Under the pieces are notes generated by a model, which had not been told where the DNA came from, ran no database searches, and worked only from the letters and a program-made list of their open reading frames with translations. From Pogonophryne albipinna (taxonomy: Eukaryota; Chordata; Actinopteri; Perciformes; Artedidraconidae), in NCBI GenBank assembly GCA_028583405.1, contig CM053256.1:1792424-1856423 (forward strand): 64,000 nt of DNA, read 5' to 3'. Each line of letters starts with the position of its first letter. Position 1 is the stretch's first letter. The translations under genes were made by a program, and so were the position numbers. Of this stretch, positions 15,001 through 27,000 are shown one piece after another.

Positions 15001-18000
15001 TATAGGCCTGCCACAGCCTGAGATCCCCTTAAATTAAGGGTTTCTATAAGTACTTGTATTAAATGTAAAAAAATACAAGCACTGACAGGACTCCGGGGAG
15101 CGTTAATGAAAAGTCGTTTTGAAAGAGGCTTCAAAGACTATCCCAGCAGGGAAATGGCCATGGATGTATAGAGAAAGTCAGTGGTAGCGAACAAAGGTAA
15201 ATATGGAGGTGATAATAATATGAGTCAACCATAATGTAAAAAAACATAGTTGTGTAAAGAAATGTTGTCTTGAGCGCTCTCACATGTGAATAAATAAAAA
15301 GGCCTTACCTCTCTTGGTTGGAATATGCTCTGGACTTCTGCGTGCCACTGTTAGAAGACCCTTTGTCCCTTTCTAAAGATCCCTTTTGGTCTGATGGTTT
15401 CTCTGTTCGGGAAAAGAAGGAGCGAAAAGGAAAATTCATTTTTTCATTCGTTTCAAATGTTTATCAGATCATTAAGATAAAAGGTCAGCATTGCAGCACA
15501 GCTTTTTTCGTCCATCAGAACTTCCTGCACGTTGATCCCAAACTGCAATATTCTTTGCCGGTTGCGAGTTAAGACTGTCAAAGCGTCGTGCCAGCTGCAG
15601 GGAGTCCTTCCCATCAACATTATCTTAAACTCAGCCCCAGGTATTGACAGCCTGGGACGAATCACTCTAATGAGAAAGAAGAACTCAACCCTGAGCAAAC
15701 ACATTTTTCAACTGATAGGGAGAACACTAGCTAATAATCACTCAGAATAAAAACATCCAACACATAAGTCGGCCATAAAAGAGCAAAGACAGGTTTAAAT
15801 TGTCGTGGTCAATCGACTGTAGCTGCCTTTTGCAGTTGGTTACAGTTAATGCATCCCAAGTAGCTGATTTAATGGACGGGTGTGAGGTATGAGACAGCAT
15901 GGCCCCTGTCTCCTGCAGCTTGGCAGGGAACACAGCTGGCTGCTCTGAAAGGGAAGCCCTGGTTTCTGAGCAGGAAATTAAACTCTACGAAGTTATAACG
16001 TGCCACATTAAGAGTGCACCTGACCAGAATACGAGATACACAACAGGCTTTTATGTTGGTAATCTTTTTATAACATGACTGTATTTGGAAAACTGAAAGC
16101 CAGCTTGACTCTCTTTCCAGTTTGTGAGCAACATTTACAGGGTTCTTACACCTTTTCCAAAGTCAAATTCAAGCACTTTTCAAGGTGCATTTTCAAGCAT
16201 CTTACAGCTGTTGTACATTATATATTTATATACACATACTTATACTCAAATGATTAGTTCCCTACCTCACATTAAATCAGATGTTCTTTATGCTATAAAC
16301 AACCAAGGACTTGGACAACCAAGGACTGTTGACCTCTGGGTGAGTGCTGCTTCCTACCTTCACTGGACTAACAATGGCTAATCCCAAACTGTACTGCTTT
16401 TTCCTTGCGTTATTCGCCGCCTCCCTACCGCCTCCTGCGCATAACAAATGTGAACCGCCACTACTATCATGTGTGATTATGAGGTCTGTACACAAGATGA
16501 TTACGCTACATTCCACTGTCAATGTGTGCACAAAACAAACTAGGCATTGTGACTCACTGCTAGCTCTTGGCCGTGCTCTGATTGTATTACTACTGATGAT
16601 ATTGGGCAATGTGCATGTTCATCCTGGACCTTCTATTGTATGTAGCCCTAGTTCTGACCTGTGTCCTGATGTCAATCTTTGTCACAATGATCTGAGTTTC
16701 CCTGACTTCTGCTCTCGTAAAGCTTTAGCTTTTCTACATGTAAATGCTAGAAGCATAACAACAGCCGGTGTTTCTTGTGAGTGTTTCCCCGGTACACAAA
16801 CACAATACACACAAACTCGCGAGCTTCCCCCAGACCAGTAATACAAACGAAAATGTGTCTTCGGGTCAATGTGACTGATTTCGATAGAGCAAGTCACATT
16901 TGGTTTAGGCACGAAACATACTACCAGTAGAAATACATTGCTTTCAAAATCGCTGTGTCGAATCAATAGATTATATTTTGTGACTATAACACGAAATGCC
17001 GTGAGAGCTTCATCCTCTGAACGCCACACGATGGCGACTGTAACGCACATATTAACATAGGTACGCTCCTCTGAAATGATTGTCCCCTGCAATTATTATT
17101 ATCCCTCATCGAGTTCGCTATTTAGCTAGCTAACGTTAGCTTAAACAAACGTAAGATGCAACGTTAGCCTAATCTAAAATGCTCTACTACGGCGTACCTT
17201 TCATGTGGCTCGTCAGCGCAGACTCTCGCATCGTTATTTTTGCAAACTTTGCAGGAGGCTACTTGTGGGCTTGACCCTCGTCTTAGCCATGGCTTGTATT
17301 TGTCTTCTGCTAGCCAACGCTCGTTGAAACTGCAACGTCCTGGCACACAGTCATCTATCACTCTCATCAGAATGCCCAGGTCACACGTAACACAAACACT
17401 TGCAGGTCGCGCGCATAGCGCGGGAAGGCCGGAGCAGAGCTGTTTTATGTAAAAGCGAAGCAATTAAGCGAGCTCCGACCTCTTTATTTTTCTTTTAATC
17501 TAAAAAGCGAAGTAAAGCATTTACAATTTCAAGCACTTTATCCCAAATTCAAGCACCATTCCCAAAATTCAAGCACTTTTCAAACCTTGAAAACACCTCA
17601 TAACATTTCAAGCATTTTCAAGGATTTCCAGCACCCGTACGAACCCTGCATTTAACTTAAGAACCCTGCGGCTCTAATACACTGACTTTAAGTGACTAGA
17701 CATGGATATCAACAGTACTATTGCTAAAATAAATATACAACAATTTACAAAACGAGGGCACTGAGGTAAATACATAAAAGGGAAAGGAAATAAATATGTG
17801 AAGCAAAGGTTATTGGGAAAATCCTTTAACAAATGCTTTTCAAGAATGCAAATTCAAGTTAAAATAGTCTGACAAAGCTTTGTCCATCAGCCCAACTTCT
17901 GTAAGAAAGGTGTGCTTTTCATCAAGGCTGTGTCGAGCAACACTCAAGTCTGAGCCTTTTTCTAACAAGAATAAAAAAGGGATGTTCTCATCATTCAAAC

Positions 18001-21000
18001 TTTACTACGAAAAACAAAAGCGTTGGCTTGTGTGTTCAAGTTCTGAGAAAACTTCAATGTGTCAGAAATGCTTACGCCCTTTGTTTCATTTGGTGTGAAA
18101 ATGAAAAAAAAGAGAACCTCGAACCAAAACAAGGTTAGGGTGTGCAAGGTCAAAAATAAGCACCACTTTTATAATCCTAGAGGGAACACTTGACATTTTA
18201 TTCCAAACCAGCATCTTTGGCATTTGCTTGAAAAGGAAAAGGGAAAGAACATGGCCCGCTGTTTGATCGCCAGCAAACTGTGAAATACTTGACTGTGCAT
18301 AGGAATACTTCATTCAGATGGTGAACATCTCCGTATGCACCCACACCAAACACACCTGTCTTACTGAAGAGTTCTCAGGTGAAATATGAAAAAATAAATG
18401 ATGAGTATCAATAACCCCAACTCTTGGATTGCAAGGACTCCTGTTGGCTAAACCATAAACTATTATATACCAAGTTTATCCTCTTCTGCTTTTTGCGTTG
18501 CTAACCTCATAGTACAGTACACTGAGATTAAAATAAAACTGAGCTTCTGGATGGAACAATACAAACTGACTGGCAAATAAGACATAAAATAAATCTTGAG
18601 GCTTGTCTTGAATTTACAAATGGTTGTTATTATCAGAAAATCTCTCAGATCGTGAATATAACTTTTGGGGTTTTGAAATACACTAGTGAGTGACTGTTCC
18701 CTGCTGCATGCACCCTGTTATTGAATATAACCATCGTTTCTTGCAACCTGAATAAGGCCCCCAAGGGTTTTGAGTGTAATGGCGCATTTCCACTGCAGCG
18801 GGTAGCCCCGTTTAAGCGTCCTTAATCGTCCTCAAGCGGCCAAGCCAGTTTTTGGTGGCCTTTCCATATAGCGTGGCACCGGCTAGCGGGTACTTTTTCC
18901 CTCTTTTTCCAGCCCCATAAAATCCTGGTTCTATCAGACCAGGGCCAGGGCTGAACTAGTGACGTCAACACTCTCGACTGCTGATTGGTCAGAGAGAATC
19001 GTCACAAGATCGCACGCGAGATCATCCCTAGCGTCGCATATATATCTAGAAGCAAGCTTGCAGCATTTTTATACACAGCATTTTTGTAAACGGAGGAGCT
19101 ACAAAAATGGCAACGTCAAAGAAAAGCACACCGTGGTCGACCGAGGAGGTGACGGCGTTCCTACATCTCATTGGGGATGATAAAATCCAGCGGGAGCTCG
19201 ACGGAACAACTCGAAATATGAACAAAAAAAAAGCCGATCGCCCCGCCTACACTGCGTTGCTACCCCAGGTCCTAAACTGTAATGGAAATGCGCCACGGCC
19301 TCGGACGGCCAGCAAGGCAGCCCGAGGCCTGAGCGAGGACGCTTAGGGACGCTTAAACGGGGCTACCCCGCTGCAGTGGAAATGTGCCAGAAGTAGCTTG
19401 GGTTATTTGAAAGGGCCCATGTCATGCATGTTTTTCTGCATGTAAACGGTCTGCAGAGTCAAAAACCCTCAAAGTACACCCTGTAGCGAGTAAAACTCTA
19501 ACACAGAAAATACCTGTCTGTGCTGCCCCAGAACGCCTCGTTGGAGATTTCTCTTTTTCCATTTGTTTCTTCCGGGAACCGCATGACGTCATGTGGTTCC
19601 CGGAACCAAAATGGACCAATCCGCGGAGCTCCTCACACACCAGGAGAGGTGGGGACCTTTAGCGTACATTTTCAACTAACAGGGAGTCCCCTGGTTGGTA
19701 ATAGACGAGTTGGGATGGCGGAGAAATGCTCTTTGCAGACCCATTCTCACAGCGTTTATAAACCTTTTTCTTACTCAATATCAAGCCACACTTATTGTTT
19801 TTACTTCGGCTGTGAGTGTTTGTGTGTGCTCAGGATGAGTTTTGCGCTGTCCCGCTGTATCGCCGACACGGAAACCACACCAGTAAGCCAGCTCAGTGAG
19901 CAGCGAGCCTCGCAACGTCCCGACCAATCAGAGCACACTGGGCTCACAGGGGGGGGGGGGGGGCAGGAGCTCCAACAAGCCGTTTAGGACAGAGTGAATA
20001 CACATACTTTACAGAGATGCTGTATGAGAAACCAATGTTAGTTTGGAACATTGAACAATATAAATCTATTCTAGTAGACCTCAACAATGGAAATATGATC
20101 AGTAGAAATGGCCATGACATGGGACCTTTAAGGCATATTTTACATTCCTGCTCATGCTTTAGTGTTCTTTAACAGCTAATGAGCTTTACTAAACTTTCAA
20201 CCACCAAGCTGCAAGTTGCATGAAGTCCGACCAACTGCAATTTCACACGCCAATGTCTCTCTATCTGCGGTTGATCACAAGTCAGCATAAATGTCAAATT
20301 GTATCAGGCCTCAGGCTTCTCAGTATTAAAACAGTCATAGCTTTACTGCATCTGCACAAAGTTCAACTTTGCATGACTTCCCCTCATGATTTAAAACTAT
20401 AGGTAATTTCACTGATGATTAACCTTTTTTGTATTTTTTCTCATCTCATTCATCTTTGATCAAAATACATTCACTAAAGAACTGTACTTGAGTAACACTT
20501 TAAGGTACTTTACTTAGGTATTTCCAGTGTATGCTACTTTGTACTTCCACTCCTCCACAATTCAAAAGGTACATATTGTATTTTTACTCCACTACATTTA
20601 TGTAGTATCTTTGAATACTTTGCTCTTGCAAATTATGTACAATAATCAACACTTAAATAAGACTTTAGTTATACCCCAACAAGCTACCATACAACGTGAT
20701 TACAACTAGCTGCTGCTTTACCAACTTGAACAACACATTAATACATCAATAATCATAATCAAAACATATAATACATATTATTCTGAAATCTGCATAATGA
20801 GTACTTTTACTGTTGGTATTTTGTTGGTAAATGTTGATGCGAATACTTTTTAACTTGAGTTACATGTTTTAATTAAGGACTTGTTCTAACAGAGTATTCA
20901 TACACTTTTGGAATTTCTACCTTTACATAAGTACACGATCTGAGTACTTCTTCCACCCCTGATCTTGTCAATTATACGCTAGGATAATATGCAGCTGAAT

Positions 21001-24000
21001 GACAGAGAGACTTTTCTAACGTGTGAGTAGACAGTAATTAAAAAACCTGCTTCTCATTGAAAGGGCAGTAGGAAGAAAGTTTACAGACAACTGATTTGAG
21101 CTGGCTTAAGTTAGCTTAGAGGATGAGCCACAAGAGAAAGTCCATCACCAAACTAAAAAAGCACACTGCACAAGCACCACGACACAAACAACGACTCACT
21201 TAATGACACAATTCCGTGTCACTAAAACACGTTATTGCACCACCAACCACAACAGGTGTGTCATTTTCACATAGCAACACCATGACCATTTAACCGCATT
21301 AGCTCTTAAGTTATGAATGTAACAACCGCCTTCACTGGCTAACATTCCCGGTAGCTTCATATCGAGTAAACAGATAATAGAAACTGGTAAAAACTAACCC
21401 ATATTCCGCTTGGCTCTTAAACTAATATGACTCAAATTAGCTTATTTAGGACGAACTACCATCGATGCTACTCGTTAGCATTTGCTGGGAAGCTTGCTAA
21501 TTAGCATAGACTGAATGCTTCAGAGTAGTCCGATGGCGTTTCGTTTCAGCACCTCGAACAACAGTGTAAAGAATAGTTTTCATACCAGAGTCTTTCATTA
21601 TCCTAGACATCTCCATGCACCGCTCCCACGCATTCTGAGCAGAAGAGCAATGTCCACTTTGTGTCAGACCTAACCATGCTAACGTTGTAGGAGGAGTTTA
21701 GCTTCCCCTGCTGCAGAGACACAGGAGGCTGGACCATGGCCTGAACAAACAATAATCTACTATGCAGAAAATGCGACCGGAAAATGCGACCGGAAAAAGC
21801 TTCATCACATCAGGAAGTTAAACTCATGCACTTCAAGAAGACAAATAAATGGTTACATTTACAGTCTTTTAGGACTAGCTTGATGATAAGATTTGCATAT
21901 CATAAACATTAGATTTGTTTTTGTTCCATTATTATATATGCATCATAATCATGCACTTTATAAACTGCATTGGTCTAATCTAGCATGCAAATACATATTG
22001 CATGTAAATTGTGTGAAATGGACTTTCCACATACAAATTAGACCTTTCACAACAATAAAGGTGTCCTTATTTGGAATATTGTTGCAGATGTTTTACATGA
22101 GGTTGCCTTTTTTGTGTAAATTATTTAATATCTTTATGGTTAGAAGGTACTTACTTTGCCTGGCAACTTAATGTTGTAATTGTAAAAACAATGCACAATT
22201 TGCTGTCTACGTTCTGGAAAAAATCTCCCTTCCCTTTTTACAGTTTAGTATAGTCTGTGCCACATTTCAACCTCAAAACCTTAGAACCTACCTGTTTTTT
22301 TTAAACTTATAACTCAAATCATTATGTTGTATTTTTGATTTGTTGTTGTAGGAAGGCCTATTGTATAATCCAGAAACTTAATAACTTACTTTTCAGGAAG
22401 AAATGTTAGCATGTAATAGCAGAAAACGAATTATTAAACATTCATAATAAGTGCACTGCATTTAGTTTTGTCCCGGCTATGCTGTTTTACATGCTTGCTC
22501 ACTATCACCATAGCTAAATTAAATGGAGTCATAATAACTGAATTTTCTGCTAAAACAAATCTAACTTAATGTGTGACTATCGTCTTTCTCCACATGGCTC
22601 TATGAGTCAGCTCATACAGTACAAAGGTTGGGCCAACTGCATTTAAGGGAAGTGGTACTTGCAAAACCGCCGGGGATATTTTGCAACCCTTTGATATAGA
22701 CTTTTATCTGTGAGGCTATCTATGCCAAAAAAGAGCAAGCACTTAAGTAATACAAATAACTATCTCCTGTTATCCACTGCACTGTTAGGCCTATTCCAAA
22801 TAATTGAAGTTTGATAGGAAATGAAATTCTGCAAATAAAAACAAGATGACAAACCTGTTTTCTTGTGCTCGTTGAGTTGAGTGAGTGTTGAGCCGAGGGG
22901 AGAGGGGGCCTGTTTGACAACTCCCTGGCCTCTGGTGTTTTTGTGGTACTTGCTGATCCACTCGAACCTGGGTGCCTGTGTGGTCGACTTGCAAACATCT
23001 AAAGAAAGACAGACATAGAGAAACTCTGTGAGTGAACAATACAACAAGAACCATATCTGAACTCCTGCTTTGTTTTCAGGCTAAAGTACAGAAGGTATAG
23101 CAACAGCAACAGAATAATTAATGGTTTAAACAAGAGTGTTTATTCATTTACTCAACTTAAAGCATTTATATTTCTTGCTCATACATCTGGGTCTTACTTT
23201 GAGGTTGTGAGACCATTTCCCCAATTTGTATTCTAGTGCAATGGTTCTCAACTGGTGGGTCGCGACCCAAAAGTGGGTCGCGGACCTGTTTCGAGTGGGT
23301 CGCGGATGTGTGAGTGAAGATAAAAAAAAAAAAAAAATTATTTTGAAGGCCCGATTTTCTAACGCTGTGCATGCAGTCGGCGTTGGACAGGAAGTACCGG
23401 GGACCATAAACGGTTTTGAAAACTTCTGTCACATAGTGATCATCTTCTCAATAAAATATCTTTGCTGATGTTTTTTCGAGTCTTCTGGCCAATCAGAATC
23501 AAGATTGTTGCTGGAAGTCCCCACGGAGAATGACTTTGTGGTAGAACTATTCTTTATACATCCATGGGTACAACTTCAGATAAAAATGAACACATAATGA
23601 AATATGACCCCCGGTCTGATGACTGACAGGTCACAGAACAATGGGGGCTATCTACCCTAACCCACAATTTAAAGTAAGTCACACAGACTATCTCCTCTTT
23701 GCTCTTCTCGCAGCAAGATGTCAGAACAAAGTGAAAAACAAACAATGGCATAAAATATTATTAATATGTCGGGTAGTAATAGATTTATTTATTTTCTTCT
23801 CAGAGTACCAGAATGCATAGTTTATGTTAGTATTTCTAAAAATCTTTGATTCCATCATCTCATTAAACCTTTTTTAAAAGCATACTTTAGTTCTGTGAAG
23901 GGATATAAGGGATGTATGCACTGTACTTCACTTTTATTAATATTGTATGCTGAAAAGCGTATATATTACAGCACGACTTTTTGTTGAATAGATTTGAGTG

Positions 24001-27000
24001 CTTCAAAATGTTGGGTCGCGATGTATTGACCAAGTAAAAAGTGGGTCCCGAGGCCTGACCAGTTGAGAACCACTGATCTAGTGCTTTACATTTAAATCCA
24101 AGTTATAGGACGCTTTTATCTGCGTACCTTTACCACTTCCCACACTCTTCTTTTTAAGAACAACAGGTGTCAGGTCATTTCATATTTCCATCCCTGGTCT
24201 GCCTCACCAGATTAACACAGTGTGGTCACCACAAAACACAAATAGCAAATCAGTCTTCCTCTGTGCTCATGTGTAGTTTCCACTGTGAAAAATAGTGAGC
24301 TAGTGGCAAAAGTGACACTCCCCTAACAAAACAGACTGTCTGTTAACCGCCTAACCAATTCCATTCAGAGGAACAGAGTAAAGAAAGGAAAAAGGTGTTC
24401 AAGAGAAGCATGACAAAAAAAGGTACATGTTCTGTTTAAACTGTTCTCATTTTCTGCCATTGCCAACAAATGCTACACACACCATCCAGACTCCACCTCT
24501 TCTCTCTTTGTCAGCATCTTTGTCTTTTTTGTCAGCCATGTGTCATGTCCAACATAAAGTAACTGACAGATGAAGTAACCAAACCTGTTAGTGCTTCTAA
24601 AATTAGCATAAGTTCAACATAGTTATCATCCGTCTCAGACATATTTCTGTGTACCGCTTTTAAATGTTTTTTCCAATAAACTTTAAATACAGGTTTTCTA
24701 TAACACAATGTCAACACAGGGCAGATGAAGACTGGCTGAGCAGGTTTCCTCTAAACAGATGGTTAGAGCAGATTATTTGTACTTCTTCACTCATGGATGC
24801 CTCCTACATGCCATACAATGCCCCCCCCCCGCCCCCTCGAAAATAAAATCTTAAGATATGAACCACCAAACCCAAATGTATGCAAAAAGGGGAGGGTTCA
24901 CGTAAATGTACTATTTCAACAGATTCAGGGCATTTTTTTTTTTTTACATTTAAAAGAACTTCATGGATATTTTCAACGGCTTTGAAGCAATTACAGCAGG
25001 ACATCCTGTGAAAATATCCCACATCTCTGAGGGCTGACCTACCACTCCACGCCCTGTTGACCTCACTCAGGAAGAGCCGGGAGTGGGACCCAAAAGGAAG
25101 TCGGAGCTCTAATTCCTCCTCCTGGTAGCTTACTCTCACTCTAGTATCAGCACCTAGAAGTCAGATGAAGAACAAAGGAGTAAATACCATGTTCAGTTTC
25201 CTTCTGTGGATCAGTAATTTAGCACATTATGATTAAGCAAAATGGACTCACCCACGACCGCAAGTTCTTCTGGTGAAGAAACTAAAAAAAGAGTGAAGGG
25301 TGATAAATGTGTGCGAGGGAACTTCTGAGAAACGACTGTAATTATATCACTAGAACCCATAGCTATTTAGAGAACGCATTATTATCTGCAATTAGGTACA
25401 ACATAGAGAAGCAGCTCACCCTCCACAACAGCAAAGTCGAGGGAGATGGGTATGATGTCCTCCAGCGACACGTCATCAGCAGTAATAGCCATCCTTCGAT
25501 GGGTATAAATAAAGATTCTACAAAATATGACAACAGGAATTATATGGCAGTGTGATGCACATGCAGGGGTGGACAAGATAAAAAGACACCTTTATTAGAA
25601 TGCAATTAAAACCACTACAGTACAGGCTTGCGATGTGGCAATAAATGCTTCCCTTTTCATATATCAGTTTGTTATAGAGGCTGATGCAACTCACTGGTCA
25701 TTGTGTCAGTTAGGGCTGCTCAATTAATCGTATTGTAATCGCAATTACGATTATGGCTTGCAACGATTACGAAAACAACGTAATCGAAATAAAACGATTA
25801 TTTTTTTATTATTACATTTTTTTATTGGTTTTTCAGTTGAATTATACTTAAAGTTTAGGGGACATGTGTCAAACTCAAGGCCCGGGGGCCAAATCAGGCT
25901 CTTGGTGGATTTAATTTCGGCCCGCAGGATAATTTCTAATTACTATTAGATCTGGCCCGCCGGTATATTGCACCTTCACTCCATCCTGAGGGTCTCCTCA
26001 ACTCAGAGCCTGACCCCAAACATTGATGAACTTGCACCCAAGATGAGATGCCAAGTATCTGGCTTGAACTAGCATCACAGAGCAGCACACTGAGTTTCAA
26101 TGGATGTTTCCTTCTGGGCATGTTTGTTTTTTCTTTGAGGGAAATAGTTTTTGTTAAGCTGTTGTTGGCCTTTGGGAAAATGTAATCATAAGAAATGACT
26201 CTGCAGATAGAGCCATAAGAAATGAATGCAACTGATTATTTTATGTTTAATGTTGTTTTTATAGGCAATAATTTAAGCTTTGTTAGTTCCAGGTTTAATA
26301 TGTGCAATACGTTCATTTCAGTTTTACAATCAACATTGAACCAGTCCGGCCCTCGGCTAGCACAGATTTATTTATTTTGGCCCACTGTGTATTTTAGTTT
26401 GACACCCCTGGTTTAGGGTAATCAACTGTTAAAAACATACTGTTCACATTTTTTTCTCCAATAAATTGATGTTTTCAAAGTAAATGGATAATCGTTTTTA
26501 ATAATCGTGATATCAATTATTGACGCAAATAATCGAGATTATGATTTTTGCCATAATCGAGCAGCCCTAGTGTCAGTTTGTGTTGTTGATTGCATGATAC
26601 AGTCACTCCCTCTCCTTACACAATTAGCCTACATGGCTTTGAATAATATATAGGAGCCATATTGCAGCTAATGTGCACCATATATAGTTTTAAGACTTAC
26701 GCATGCTCTTTTGTAGACTCCACCAATCCCAGCAGTCTGCTCTCTGTAACGTTATCAAAGAAGACATCGCATTGGACAGCATGTTTACAGTTTAGTTAAG
26801 GATAATGTGGAAACATGTTCTTGTGTTTCTTCAGTGGCACCTTTAATATTTCATCAGAAAATATGACCTACTTCTGGTTTTCACTCATTTCTTTCTGTAC
26901 AATGGCAAACATTTTAAATGTGTTTTCTTACAGTAAGTGGTGCTTTTAATTGAGTATTTCCATTTCATACTTATTCCTTAATTTTCATAGATAAATATTG

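Noticed and set aside
21586..21640. The 21.6-kb exon as an internal inpp5b exon
   Set aside because: After the exon at 22855-22998 it would shift into a frame with an early stop; it fits only as an alternative first exon.
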